From contig CANMEE010000003.1 of NCBI GenBank assembly GCA_947496865.1, positions 108,244 through 172,243 on the forward strand: a stretch of DNA of 64,000 nt, in the 5' to 3' direction. This document shows positions 8,530 to 19,046 of this stretch, piece by piece. Position 1 is the first letter of the stretch. The number at the start of each line of letters is the position of its first letter. The DNA is from an uncultured Sphingomonadaceae bacterium. GTDB taxonomy: Bacteria > Pseudomonadota > Alphaproteobacteria > Sphingomonadales > Sphingomonadaceae. A program made the translations under genes and the position numbers. Under the pieces are notes generated by a model that was given only the letters and a program-made list of their open reading frames with translations, did not search any database and had not been told where the DNA came from.

Positions 8530-9723
8530 ATGAACTATGAATCGAAAATTTCTGGTGAAGACCTAGAGGTCTCGACATTGGAAGATGAAAACGAGCAGGC
8601 ACGAAGCAAGCGACGTGTCATCATTGTGGTTGCTGTTGCGGCCGCAATTATCCTTGCATATGTTGCTTATCAGCTGTTTGCAGGCGGCGGCGATGGAGCT
8701 GCTGCAGAAGGTGCCGGCGACAGTCAGGCGCCTGCGGTGACGGTCGTGGTGCCCGGTAAACAGGATGTGGTTCGCACAATCAATGCCACTGGTACGTTGG
8801 CCGCGCGGCGGGAAATTCCAGTGGGCGTTGTAGGCGAAGGCGGCCGCGTAACGCAGGTTTATGTGGATGCTGGCGATTGGGTAAAGCCGGGTCAGATCAT
8901 GGCTAGCATTGATCGCTCGGTCCAAAATCAGCAAGCGGCGCGTTTGGAAGCATCAGTTGCTTCAGCAAGAGCGGATCTTAATCTGGCGCAGACCAATTTG
9001 GACCGTGCTGCAAGGTTGGTCGAGCGGGGGTTTATATCCAAAGCCGATATCGACAGGTTGACGGCCACACGCGACTCTAGTGCGGCCCAATTGCGAGTAG
9101 CTCAAGCGCAGCTTGGCGAGACCCGAGCGCGGAATAGCTTTTTGAATATTGTCGCGCCAAAAGGTGGTTTTGTTCTCGAACGCAATGTCGAAGTAGGACA
9201 AACGGTTAGCGCAGGAAGCGGTATATTGTTCCGCCTCGCCCAAAATGGTGAAATGGAATTGCAAGCGCAGTTAAGCGAAAGTGATCTTGCGAACGTGTCG
9301 GTTGGGGTGAGTACAGAAGTCATCCCGGTTGGAACAGACAAGGTTCTGGTCGGACAAATCTGGCAGATTTCACCGATGATTGATGCGCAGTCACGCCAGG
9401 GTATTGCAAAAGTTGCGTTGAGTTACGATCAGGCGCTTCGTCCCGGCGGCTTTGCCAGTACGCGGATTAAAAGCGGCACGTCACAAGCTGCCGTATTACC
9501 AGAATCGGCTGTACAGAACGACAGTAAGGGTAGTTTCGTCTATATTGTCGACAAGGATGACAAGGTGGTTCGCCGCGATGTGGTTATCGGCTCTGTTTCT
9601 GCGGCTGGTTTGTCTATCACATCGGGAATTAATGGCACCGAGCGTGTTGTGCTAAGGGCTGCTGGGTTCCTCAATCCTGGGCAAACGGTCCAACCCATGG
9701 TTGAAAAAGATAAGACTGCGTGA
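8530..9723 (+). CDS. RND efflux periplasmic adaptor subunit
   Basis: Membrane-fusion protein of a tripartite resistance-nodulation-division pump (HlyD/AcrA type). It links the inner-membrane pump to an outer-membrane channel. The N-terminus is charged and cytoplasmic, with one membrane anchor at about residues 31-50. A lipoyl-like half-domain, a coiled-coil hairpin rich in Ala, Gln and Arg (about residues 140-195), the second lipoyl half (GGFVLERNVEVGQTV) and the beta-barrel and membrane-proximal domains follow. ATG 8530 is preferred to the in-frame TTG 8524. The pump gene follows 11 bp downstream. The substrate cannot be told. Confidence 0.88.
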   Translation: MNYESKISGEDLEVSTLEDENEQARSKRRVIIVVAVAAAIILAYVAYQLFAGGGDGAAAEGAGDSQAPAVTVVVPGKQDVVRTINATGTLAARREIPVGVVGEGGRVTQVYVDAGDWVKPGQIMASIDRSVQNQQAARLEASVASARADLNLAQTNLDRAARLVERGFISKADIDRLTATRDSSAAQLRVAQAQLGETRARNSFLNIVAPKGGFVLERNVEVGQTVSAGSGILFRLAQNGEMELQAQLSESDLANVSVGVSTEVIPVGTDKVLVGQIWQISPMIDAQSRQGIAKVALSYDQALRPGGFASTRIKSGTSQAAVLPESAVQNDSKGSFVYIVDKDDKVVRRDVVIGSVSAAGLSITSGINGTERVVLRAAGFLNPGQTVQPMVEKDKTA

Positions 9724-9734
9724 AAGATTAACTT

Positions 9735-12700
9735 ATGAGCCTCCGCAATATCTCCGCTTGGTCGACCCGTAATCCTGTCGTTCCGCTTGTCCTTTTCACG
9801 GCATTGTTGCTGGCGGGTTTGCTGAGCTTCAACCGGATGGATGTGGTCAACAATCCTGAAGTAGAATTTCCTGGTGTCAGCGTCAGTATTTCTCAACCAG
9901 GCGCGGCGCCGACTGAGATCGAAAATCAGATCACCCAACGGATTGAGGCGGCGGTTCGCAGCATTAGCGGCGTCAAAAATATCATCTCTACGGCGCGGGA
10001 AGGCAGCAGCCGAACCTTTGTTGAGTTTGAAATCGGTACAGATGTTAATGATGCGGTGAATGAAGTAAAAAATGCGGTTGATCAGGCCCGTGGGTCTTTG
10101 CCGGATGGCATTTTGGAACCGCAGATTTCCAAAGAAGATATTTCCGGCGGCCCGATTGCTTATTTTGCGGTCAAAGCAGCCGATATGACGGTGGAACAGC
10201 TCAGCTGGTTCGTGGACGACACAGTGGCGAAAAAACTTCTCGGTGTAGAAGGCATGGCTGAGGTCGACCGATTTGGCGGAGTAGATCGGGAAATTCGGGT
10301 GATACTAAAACCCGACAGGATGCAAGCGCTTGGTGTCACAGCCAATCAGATCAATAGCGTATTGCGTCAGGTTAATGTCAATGCGGCTGGCGGCCGCGCA
10401 GAAGTTGGCGGGACACGGCAATCCGTTCGCGTCTTAGGGAATGCCGAAGATGCTTACGCGCTTTCTCAAACACAGATATCATTAGGCAATGGTCAAACGA
10501 TAAAGCTGAGTGACGTTGCAGATGTGAACGACTCCTTTGGTGAGCGCAGTTCGATCAGCAAAGTGAGAGGCGTGGAGGTTGTGAATTTTTCCATGTCGCG
10601 CGCGCGTGGCGCATCGGATGTGACGGTCTATGACAATGCCATTATCGTCATGGATCAGATTAAAGAGGAAAACCCAGGGGTGGAATTTATCCGTCTGGGT
10701 AGCAGCGTGGACTATACGAAAACCCAATATAAGAGCTCGATGGCAGCGATGGTCGAAGGGGCTCTTTTGGCTGTCGTCGTAGTGTTCCTGTTCTTGCGTG
10801 ATTGGCGCGCGACGTTAATTTCCGCCATCGCGATACCATTGTCCGCCATACCAACTTTCTGGTTCATGGATTTGCTGGGCTTTAACCTCAATTTCTTGTC
10901 GCTACTGGCATTGGGTCTGGTTGCGGGCGTTCTGGTGGATGATGCGATTGTGGAGATCGAGAATATTGTCCGCCACATGCGTATGGGGAAATCCGCCTAT
11001 CAAGCCTCTATTGACGCTGCTGATGAAATCGGATTGCCGGTTGTTGCGACATCCTTTTGTATTGTCGCGGTGTTCCTGCCAGTAGGCTTAATGCCGGGCA
11101 TCTCGGGGCAGTTTTTCAAGAATTTCGGCATAACGGTCGTGATTTCCGTGCTCATGAGTCTGGCGGTTGCCCGAATGATTACGCCGATGGTTGCCGCCTA
11201 CTTCTTGCAATCCAAAGGTCATGCCGAACATGGCGAGGGCGTTTGGATGGACCGTTATCTGAAGTTGCTGCGATGGTGTCTGGATCAGACGGCAGCCCGA
11301 AAATATGCGGAAGGTGGCGGCCGTGGCCGGCGTTTTGTTGCTAAATTTTTGGACCATCGCGTTTGGCTCATGGGGGTCGGTCTTTTGGCGTTCTGCATAA
11401 CTGTGGTTTTGTTTGCGGTTACTCCCGCGCAGTTCCAGCCGACCATTAATCAGGATTCTAGCCGAGTCCAGATTGAAGTAGTGCCCGGTACAACGCTGCA
11501 ACAAACCGAAAAAATCGCGGATCAGGTTTCTGAACTTATGTATCAACAACCGGAAGTTGATCGCGCTCTAACCCGCGTACGAGAGACGAATGCCACTGTA
11601 TTTGTGAACTACAAAAAAGAGCGGGATAAAACATCGATTGAATTTGAACGCAGCATGGCGCCGCTGTTACAACAGATACCGGATGCGCGTATCTCCTTTC
11701 AGTCACAAAGTGGCGGTGGAGGCACGGGGCGTGATATTTCGATCATGCTGACTGGTTCTGATCCGAAATTGTTAGATGAAACGGCGTTTGAGCTTGTCGA
11801 GCAAATGAAAGATGTCAAGTTGGTCACTGCGCCGCGTATTGCCGCTGATCTCAGTCGGCCGGAAATTTTGATTACGCCCTATACTGACCTGGCATCCAAA
11901 TTGGGCGTAACAACCTCAGCGCTCAGCCAAACAATTCGCATCGCAACTTTGGGCGAGATTGACCAGAATGCCGCGAAATTCTCTTTGTCAGATCGCCAAA
12001 TTCCAATCCGTGTGATGCTGCCGGAAGAATCGCGTACGGATCTAACAACGATTGAGAATCTGCCTATCCCAACTGCAAGCGGCGGCACCGTACCATTGAG
12101 CCGGGTCGCGAAGGTCAGTTTCGGGTCGGGCCCGACCACCATTCAGCGTTATAACCAGAATCGCCGGACATTTGTTGGTGCGGATCTCGCGCCTGATGTC
12201 ATCAAAGGCGAAGCCATGGCCCTTATTAATGATCTTCCGATCATGAAAAACCTGCCGTCTGGTGTTTCCCGTGATGCTTTTGGCGAAGAAGAATGGCAGC
12301 AGGAGTTGTTCGTAAACTTCATCATCGCTCTGATTTCAGGTGTCTTGCTGGTCTTCGCGACACTCGTGTTATTGTACAAGCGATTGATGTCGCCGTTGGT
12401 AAATATGGGTTCATTGGCTTTGGCTCCTCTGGGCGGGATATTCCTCGTCTGGGTCGTCGGCCAACCCTTGTCGATGCCGGTGCTGATCGGTGTCCTCATG
12501 CTTCTCGGCATTGTCAGTAAAAACTCGATCCTGCTGATCGATTTTGCGATTATGGAGATGCAAAAAGGCGTTCCGAAATTCGAAGCGATTATGGATGCCG
12601 GACATAAGCGTGCACAGCCTATTGTCATGACCACTGTTGCGATGACTGCGGGGATGGTCCCAACGGCCCTGTCCTTGTCAGGTGACGGGGCTTGGCGCGC

Positions 12701-12890
12701 TCCAATGGGCACAGTGGTGATCGGCGGATTGATTGTATCTACTCTGCTGACTTTGGTCATTGTGCCAGCTGGCTTCAGTCTCGCTGATGGCTTTGAGCGT
12801 CGTATTGGACCGCGGCTGCGCAAAACATTGCTGACCTATAAGCCAGGTGATGATGCGGACGACAAAGCACGGGTGCAGCCAGCCGAGTGA
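9735..12890 (+). CDS. RND efflux pump, AcrB/MdtB-like inner-membrane subunit
   Basis: Proton-driven multidrug exporter of the HAE1 type, 1051 residues, the normal length. TM1 is at about residues 15-30, followed by the porter domain (GAAPTEIENQITQRIEAAV). The TM4 motif AGVLVDDAIVEIENI contains the adjacent Asp pair used for proton relay. The second porter and TM bundle ends in GVPKFEAIMDAGHKRAQPIVMT. It is cotranscribed with the adaptor upstream. The stop overlaps the GTG start of the DUF445 gene (GTGA). No outer-membrane factor is encoded here, so the pump probably uses one encoded elsewhere. No dedicated regulator is adjacent. Confidence 0.93.
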   Translation: MSLRNISAWSTRNPVVPLVLFTALLLAGLLSFNRMDVVNNPEVEFPGVSVSISQPGAAPTEIENQITQRIEAAVRSISGVKNIISTAREGSSRTFVEFEIGTDVNDAVNEVKNAVDQARGSLPDGILEPQISKEDISGGPIAYFAVKAADMTVEQLSWFVDDTVAKKLLGVEGMAEVDRFGGVDREIRVILKPDRMQALGVTANQINSVLRQVNVNAAGGRAEVGGTRQSVRVLGNAEDAYALSQTQISLGNGQTIKLSDVADVNDSFGERSSISKVRGVEVVNFSMSRARGASDVTVYDNAIIVMDQIKEENPGVEFIRLGSSVDYTKTQYKSSMAAMVEGALLAVVVVFLFLRDWRATLISAIAIPLSAIPTFWFMDLLGFNLNFLSLLALGLVAGVLVDDAIVEIENIVRHMRMGKSAYQASIDAADEIGLPVVATSFCIVAVFLPVGLMPGISGQFFKNFGITVVISVLMSLAVARMITPMVAAYFLQSKGHAEHGEGVWMDRYLKLLRWCLDQTAARKYAEGGGRGRRFVAKFLDHRVWLMGVGLLAFCITVVLFAVTPAQFQPTINQDSSRVQIEVVPGTTLQQTEKIADQVSELMYQQPEVDRALTRVRETNATVFVNYKKERDKTSIEFERSMAPLLQQIPDARISFQSQSGGGGTGRDISIMLTGSDPKLLDETAFELVEQMKDVKLVTAPRIAADLSRPEILITPYTDLASKLGVTTSALSQTIRIATLGEIDQNAAKFSLSDRQIPIRVMLPEESRTDLTTIENLPIPTASGGTVPLSRVAKVSFGSGPTTIQRYNQNRRTFVGADLAPDVIKGEAMALINDLPIMKNLPSGVSRDAFGEEEWQQELFVNFIIALISGVLLVFATLVLLYKRLMSPLVNMGSLALAPLGGIFLVWVVGQPLSMPVLIGVLMLLGIVSKNSILLIDFAIMEMQKGVPKFEAIMDAGHKRAQPIVMTTVAMTAGMVPTALSLSGDGAWRAPMGTVVIGGLIVSTLLTLVIVPAGFSLADGFERRIGPRLRKTLLTYKPGDDADDKARVQPAE

Positions 12891-14191
12891 AGCCGCTTTC
12901 TTCCAAATTGGCACCGACACCCAAGGGCATTTCTATCGCCGGCTCTCCTGAACGTCGATCGGAGATGAACAACGCTGGCCGTGATATGAAAACTATCGCG
13001 TCCGGTCTGCTGGTGTTGATGGCGGTGATCTATTTCACCTCTAAATCTTATGAAGAAGTTCATCCCGCATTGGGTTTCATTCGCGCGTTTTCCGAGGCAG
13101 CAATGGTCGGCGGATTGGCGGATTGGTTTGCTGTCACTGCTTTGTTCCGACATCCTATGGGCATACCGATTCCGCATACTGCAATTATCCCGCGTAACAA
13201 GGACCGGATCGGAGAAACGCTTGCCAATTTCCTAAAAAATAATTTTCTGGTCTCGCGAATAGTCGCGCAGCGAATGCACGGCATTGATCTGGCAGGTGGT
13301 GTTGGACGGTTTCTAAAATCGCCCAGTGGTGGACAAGGACGGCTGCGCTTGGGAGCATCGCGATTGATTGGCGATATTATTGGCTCGCTTGACAAGGACC
13401 GACTTGGCAGCATGTTTAAAGGCGCAGTGAAGACTCAGGCTAGAGAGCTTGATCTAGCAACTCCTATGGGTCAGCTTTTAGAGGCGGCGATGGCCGAGAA
13501 CCGGCATGGGCCTTTGATCGATTCGACGATTAAATGGGCTTATCGTACCCTTGATGCCAATGAATATATCATCCGCACGATTGTCCATGAGCGGGCCAAT
13601 ACGGTGATGCGTTGGACGGGACTCGATGACCGATTGGCCAACGAGGTTGTTGACGGATTGTACAAATTGCTAGCGGATATGGCCTCTGATCCCGAGCATC
13701 CGGTGCGTGCCAAAACCGAAGAAAGCATCGTGCAATTGGCACAGGAACTGCGGAATGATCCTGAATTGCGTCAACGGGTGAATGAATGGAAACTCGAGAT
13801 GATCGAAAATCCTGCCATTGCAAGTTGGATAGATGGCATGTGGGAAAGTGGCCGTGAATCACTTTTGAAAGCATCGCGTGATCCCGAAGCCGCGATGGCA
13901 GGGCATTTTGGCGATGCGTTGACTCAATTGGGCAATAGCCTTCAGAAAGATCCCCTGCTTAACCGCCAACTAAACCGCTTTGCGCGCCGAGCGGTAGCGG
14001 GGGTTGTTGCCAGCTATGGTGACAATATTGTGAAACTGGTGTCAGAAACGATCCGCGGTTGGGACGCGCAAACAATCACCGATCGCGTAGAGAATGCCGT
14101 CGGCCGCGATTTGCAATATATCCGGGTAAACGGAACATTGGTCGGCGGCTTGGTCGGCGTCATGCTGCATATCCTCGGTTACTGGATATAG
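12887..14191 (+). CDS. DUF445 membrane protein
   Basis: A 434-residue protein of the DUF445/YjiN-like family. An N-terminal TM helix (about residues 38-52) is followed by the family block EAAMVGGLADWFAVTALFRH and IPHTAIIPRNKDRIGE. A long helical, probably periplasmic or membrane-parallel region and a C-terminal hydrophobic helix (LVGGLVGVMLHILGYWI) complete it. The function is unknown. The GTG start overlaps the pump's stop codon by four bases, so translation is coupled; Met27 (12965) is a possible alternative start. Coupling to an RND pump could mean a role in envelope homeostasis, which is inference. Confidence 0.85.
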   Translation: MKPLSSKLAPTPKGISIAGSPERRSEMNNAGRDMKTIASGLLVLMAVIYFTSKSYEEVHPALGFIRAFSEAAMVGGLADWFAVTALFRHPMGIPIPHTAIIPRNKDRIGETLANFLKNNFLVSRIVAQRMHGIDLAGGVGRFLKSPSGGQGRLRLGASRLIGDIIGSLDKDRLGSMFKGAVKTQARELDLATPMGQLLEAAMAENRHGPLIDSTIKWAYRTLDANEYIIRTIVHERANTVMRWTGLDDRLANEVVDGLYKLLADMASDPEHPVRAKTEESIVQLAQELRNDPELRQRVNEWKLEMIENPAIASWIDGMWESGRESLLKASRDPEAAMAGHFGDALTQLGNSLQKDPLLNRQLNRFARRAVAGVVASYGDNIVKLVSETIRGWDAQTITDRVENAVGRDLQYIRVNGTLVGGLVGVMLHILGYWI

Positions 14192-14192
14192 T

Positions 14193-17100
14193 TTAACGCG
14201 TTAGCAATATTCTCGCCTGTCCGGCAATCTGCGCGAGCATCGCGATGGACGGTCTTGGTGATAGCTGGGCGCGATCCACAATATTTCGGAATTGGGTCAC
14301 GCGCTCTGCGTTTTTATCAGCCCAACTGACCAGAAATTGTTCCATATCCTTGCTGCGCGCTCTCCTCAAAAAGTCTAACCGCATTTGCTGGAAGTCGCGC
14401 GCTAGTCCTGCGACCAACAATCTGTCCCATGGATCGGATGGGTTGATCCGCGTTGCTGTCATTTGCGCCCAGTCCAGTCCCAATAGACTGCCCAATTTGG
14501 TGAACGCCGCTGCGACTTCAGTGGCGTCAATCTCCCGGATTTTTGCCAAGAACGCAATGCCAGCAGCGCCGTCATTCTTATAGATATTTGCCATTTTCTG
14601 CGCAATTTCGGCTGTTGCTCCGGCCTCGACCAATAACCGGGTCTGTTTTGTTGCTTCCAATTGTCCTTCGGTCGTTATCAGGCTGTCGACTTTATCATCG
14701 AGCATTCGGATGCCCGGCGCTAGCATTTCTACAGCTTTGTCAATACTGCCGTCGGCCAATCCGATACGCATCAAATCCGCCATGTGCGAACGAAGAACAT
14801 AAGCAAGCCGGTCGAATAGTATCAGGCGAATATCTTCGGCAATCTTTGCTTTTTCAAGCGACACCCAAAGTTTCTCTGCCTGAAACAAGCGTTCGGTCAT
14901 GACAAACGCTGCCGCAACCTCGCCGAGTGAGCAGCCTTCTTCTTCGGCCAACTCAAATGGATCGATGAGGCCAAGCCGGTTAATCATTCGGTTCGCCAAT
15001 TTGGTAGCAATAATTTCCTTGCGCAACTGATGCGTCAAAATTGCATTCTTATGCTTTTTTTGCATCGCGCTGGGGAAGGCGTCGAGCAAGTCACTATCCA
15101 GCCCGGGATCATCACCTAAGTCACTGTTTTCGATCGCTTCCTGCAGTCCGAGTTTTGCGGTTGAGATCAAGACAGCCAATTCCGGTCTATATAGGCCGCG
15201 ATTTTCTTGCCCGCGGCGCATCAGATCTTCGTTGGTCGCGATGCCTTCAACGGACCGGTCCAATTGTCCCTTTTCCTCAAAAAATTCGATCAAGCGGACG
15301 TAGGAAGGCAGTGTTTTTTTGCCGCCCATTTCGGCAATGGACAGACCAAGTGCCTGAAGGCGATTATCCTCTAGGACCAGCGCACCGACATTGTCCGTCA
15401 TCGCCTCAAGCAGCTTGTTTCGCGCCGCGGAGCTCAATTTGCCATCGGCCATCACGGCGTTGAGGGCGATCTTGATATTCACTTCATTGTCCGAGCAATC
15501 AACGCCGGCACTATTGTCGATAAAGTCGGTGTTAATTCGTCCGCTACGTTCCGCAAAATCAATCCGTCCAGCTTGGGTGATGCCCAAATTGGCACCTTCA
15601 CCAATGACTTTGACCTGCAGTTGTTTTGCATCGACGCGGATCTTGTCGTTAGCGGGGTCTCCGACTTCAATGTGATTTTCACTCGATGCCTTGATGTAGG
15701 TACCGATGCCGCCGAACCATAACAGGTCCGCTTTGCTGACCAAGATGGCTGAAATCAAGCGCGATGGAGTTACTTCCTTTTCGCCCGTAAGGCCAAGCAG
15801 CGCTGCAATCTGCTTGTTAATCTTCAACGTCTTAGACTGCCGGGAGAACACAGCGCCGCCCTTTGAAATCAAGCTCTTGTCATAGTCTTCCCAACTGGAA
15901 CGGGGTAGGTCAAACAGGCGCTTGCGTTCCTTCCAGCTTTTTGCTGGATCAGGATCGGGGTCGATAAAGATATGGCGGTGATCAAAGGCGGCAACCACGC
16001 GGAGGGTCTTGGACAACAGCATCCCGTTGCCAAACACATCGCCAGACATATCGCCAACGCCTACGACCGAAACAGGTTCTTTTTGAACATCCACGCCCAT
16101 TTCCGCAAAATGACGTTGGACTGAAACCCATGCCCCGCGTGCGGTAATTCCCATGGCCTTGTGGTCATAACCATTGCTGCCGCCGCTCGCAAAGGCGTCA
16201 CCAAGCCAATATCCATTTTCGATGGCAATCGCGTTGGCAATATCAGAGAAGCTGGCGGTACCTTTATCGGCGGCAACCACGAAATACGGATCATCTCCAT
16301 CCAAACGGACCACCTGCTCTGGCGGCGTTACCGTTCCTTCACGGATATTGTCGGTGATCGAAAGGAGCGCGCTGATGAATATCTTATAAGATGCGATACC
16401 CTCTGCGATAAACGCATCGCGATCATCGCCTGAGGGCAATTGCTTGGCAAAGAAGCCGCCTTTGGCACCGGTTGGAACGATGACCGCATTTTTAACCCGC
16501 TGGGCCTTCATCAGTCCCAAAATCTCTGTGCGAAAGTCATCGCGTCGGTCCGACCAGCGCAGGCCGCCGCGTGCGACTGGACCGGCGCGAAGGTGAATGC
16601 CTTCGACCCGGGGACTATAAACGAATATCTCGCGCCATGGCACAGGGGCAGGTAAATCGGGGATTTTGGCGCTCTCGATTTTGAAAGCCAAGGCGCCATC
16701 AGATTGAATGGTAAAGGCATTGGTCCTCAGTACAGAGTCGATTACCGCTCGGAAAAGTCGCAAAATTCGATCATCGTCAATGCCGTCAACTTTGATCAAC
16801 CCGCTTTCAATCGCTTTGACCGCTTCCGCTGCATTTTTCTCTCGATCACCGACAAAGTCTGGATCGTGCATTACGGTGAATAATCTTATCATTGCCTGTG
16901 TGACATGGCCTGCTTCGGCCAGTGCTTCGACAACCGTGATAAGCCCGTAGCTTAACCCGGTTTGTCGCAAATAGCGAAACCACGACCGGATCCAGACTGT
17001 CGATCGGGCGCTGATTCCGGTCGTTGTAATGAGCTGGTTAAAGCCGTCATTTTCGGCGCCACCTTCCAGAACATTTGTAATTGCATCCTGAATTTCCGAA

Positions 17101-18875
17101 GCGCGGGCAATTAAATCATCGCGAGTATCCGGGTTGCGTAATGCCAGTTGAAAATCATGAATATAGCCCAAGCGCCCTTGATCGAGCGGAGTTGGCATTT
17201 CTTCCAGAACGGAAAACCCGAAATTTTCGAGTGTCGGAACGGCATCAGACAAAGGCAAAACGCCACCGAGATGGTAGACTTTTAGTCGCAATAAATGATC
17301 GTCGTCGCTGTCCAGACGATAAAGCCGGGTTGACTTTTGTCCGCCGCGCTCCAGTTGGAAGAGACGCATGATATCGCGGGCGGCCTCTGTCGCGCCGTAA
17401 GTCGATTGATAGGTGCCCGGAAAGCAATCGGCATAGCGCTGCGCCAGCACTGCGGCTCGATTTTCAGGGACAAATTCACTTAAATGGCTTTCGACTTCCG
17501 GCCGCCAACCACGGATCATATTTTCCAATTGCCGATCAAGCGTATCGGGGTCAGGAATTTTGCTGTTGGCGCCCATATCCAAAATGTAGCGGAGCGACGA
17601 GACGCCGCCTTCATCCAGGGTGTTTGACCAGCTTAAGATTCTGGCGCCCGTAGCCTCTGTAAGCATCGCTTGAATATTCTCGCGGCGTGCAGTCGACAGC
17701 TGTTCCCGAGGTAGCCAGATAAAGGCGAAGAGATGCCGGTTCAGCGGGGACATCACGCTGTGTAACTTGGGCCGTGGCCGATCAATTAGCGACATAGAAA
17801 TAAGCGCGAGTTTCTCAAGATCTTCTTGTTGAAACGTGATCAAAATATCATGGGGCAGGGCGGTCAATGCGTGGGTGAGGGACTTGCCCGCATGACCAGC
17901 GGCGGCAAATTCAAATTTGTCAAATAGCGTCGTCATTTGCGTCCGCAGCAACGGTACTTTTTCCGGTGGCGCGGCCAAGGCGGCGCTCGTCCATAGGCCG
18001 GTCGTCAAAGAAAGGCCAACCACGGTGTCCTTTTCTTTCAAGGGTACTATAATAATATCCATCAAGACATGCCGATGAACCGTCGATATCTGATTGGATT
18101 TGATGATCAGGGGCGATTTGCCGCCAGCTTTAAACCAGTCAAAAGCGCGTTTCTGGCTTTCCTCGGATAATACGGGGTTATCCCGCATACGGGATACGCC
18201 AAGCTTGTTTGTTCTTTCACCTTTTCGGTTGATTTTTTCGTGCGCCAATAAGGTGAAATTGCGGTCTAAGAACCAGCGTAATAGCGATGTTCCTTCGCCC
18301 TCCGGCAAGCCATCGGCATCTTCTCCCAAAGCTATCTGTAACTGAGGCCAATCGGTAACGGCTGCGGCCACGTCTTTTAGATTCTTCCGGAGCGATTTTT
18401 CCAGCGCACGGCGTAATTTGGCGTCTGTTCGCTCAAGCTCAACATAGATGATGGATTCGCGTTTTTCCTCGCTGCTCGGATCATTATGAATGGCACTGAG
18501 CTTGCCTGCCGACCCTCTTTTCACCCCGACTACGGGATGGATTAATCGCTCGATGTTGAGACCGAACCCGGCAATCGTCGCGCATACGGAGTCGACCAGA
18601 AACGGCATATCGTCATTGACTATCGCGAGTCTCAAATGTCGCCGGCCTTTGGCGCTAATGACACTTTCGAGGAGCAAAGTCGCATCGTTGCCACTCCGGT
18701 GCAAACCACAATCCAGCGCGAAACGAACCGCTTCTTTGCAGGCCTTATCGTCAAAGCCGATATTTTCGCCCGGCAATGCGCTGTCTTGGAAAGCATTGAT
18801 GAGTTTTTTCTCGAGTTTTTTATCGGCCGTTGAGGTGGCTTTTTTCGTTGCCTTTGTGTCGCGGCTACCGGTCAT
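14193..18875 (-). CDS. gdhB: NAD-specific glutamate dehydrogenase, large type
   Basis: Cytoplasmic 1560-residue enzyme (the 180-kDa class) that converts glutamate plus NAD to 2-oxoglutarate plus ammonium, mainly for glutamate catabolism. An N-terminal ACT-like regulatory region contains DMPFLVDSVCATIAGFGLN. The central catalytic domain contains GGLRWSDRRDDFRTEILGLM and PTGAKGGFFAKQLP, typical substrate and Lys motifs. The Rossmann part contains VVGVGDMSGDVFGNG. A long C-terminal helical domain follows. ATG 18875 has a GGGGAA ribosome binding site. The gene is convergent with the DUF445 gene with one base between stop codons, and it is transcribed alone. Confidence 0.95.
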   Translation of the reverse strand: MTGSRDTKATKKATSTADKKLEKKLINAFQDSALPGENIGFDDKACKEAVRFALDCGLHRSGNDATLLLESVISAKGRRHLRLAIVNDDMPFLVDSVCATIAGFGLNIERLIHPVVGVKRGSAGKLSAIHNDPSSEEKRESIIYVELERTDAKLRRALEKSLRKNLKDVAAAVTDWPQLQIALGEDADGLPEGEGTSLLRWFLDRNFTLLAHEKINRKGERTNKLGVSRMRDNPVLSEESQKRAFDWFKAGGKSPLIIKSNQISTVHRHVLMDIIIVPLKEKDTVVGLSLTTGLWTSAALAAPPEKVPLLRTQMTTLFDKFEFAAAGHAGKSLTHALTALPHDILITFQQEDLEKLALISMSLIDRPRPKLHSVMSPLNRHLFAFIWLPREQLSTARRENIQAMLTEATGARILSWSNTLDEGGVSSLRYILDMGANSKIPDPDTLDRQLENMIRGWRPEVESHLSEFVPENRAAVLAQRYADCFPGTYQSTYGATEAARDIMRLFQLERGGQKSTRLYRLDSDDDHLLRLKVYHLGGVLPLSDAVPTLENFGFSVLEEMPTPLDQGRLGYIHDFQLALRNPDTRDDLIARASEIQDAITNVLEGGAENDGFNQLITTTGISARSTVWIRSWFRYLRQTGLSYGLITVVEALAEAGHVTQAMIRLFTVMHDPDFVGDREKNAAEAVKAIESGLIKVDGIDDDRILRLFRAVIDSVLRTNAFTIQSDGALAFKIESAKIPDLPAPVPWREIFVYSPRVEGIHLRAGPVARGGLRWSDRRDDFRTEILGLMKAQRVKNAVIVPTGAKGGFFAKQLPSGDDRDAFIAEGIASYKIFISALLSITDNIREGTVTPPEQVVRLDGDDPYFVVAADKGTASFSDIANAIAIENGYWLGDAFASGGSNGYDHKAMGITARGAWVSVQRHFAEMGVDVQKEPVSVVGVGDMSGDVFGNGMLLSKTLRVVAAFDHRHIFIDPDPDPAKSWKERKRLFDLPRSSWEDYDKSLISKGGAVFSRQSKTLKINKQIAALLGLTGEKEVTPSRLISAILVSKADLLWFGGIGTYIKASSENHIEVGDPANDKIRVDAKQLQVKVIGEGANLGITQAGRIDFAERSGRINTDFIDNSAGVDCSDNEVNIKIALNAVMADGKLSSAARNKLLEAMTDNVGALVLEDNRLQALGLSIAEMGGKKTLPSYVRLIEFFEEKGQLDRSVEGIATNEDLMRRGQENRGLYRPELAVLISTAKLGLQEAIENSDLGDDPGLDSDLLDAFPSAMQKKHKNAILTHQLRKEIIATKLANRMINRLGLIDPFELAEEEGCSLGEVAAAFVMTERLFQAEKLWVSLEKAKIAEDIRLILFDRLAYVLRSHMADLMRIGLADGSIDKAVEMLAPGIRMLDDKVDSLITTEGQLEATKQTRLLVEAGATAEIAQKMANIYKNDGAAGIAFLAKIREIDATEVAAAFTKLGSLLGLDWAQMTATRINPSDPWDRLLVAGLARDFQQMRLDFLRRARSKDMEQFLVSWADKNAERVTQFRNIVDRAQLSPRPSIAMLAQIAGQARILLTR

Positions 18876-19046
18876 GGTTCCCCCAAAATAATCAGCCCGG
18901 ATAAAGACTCCGTCTGTTTGAGGGGTTTATGCTCCCAATATCGGCGTTGCTCAAGAGTGTATGATAACCAACCAACGTAGCTATGGCTGATTACATCACA
19001 AGCGTGATATATTGGTTACATTTGAAACCAGGTGTGATCTTGATTT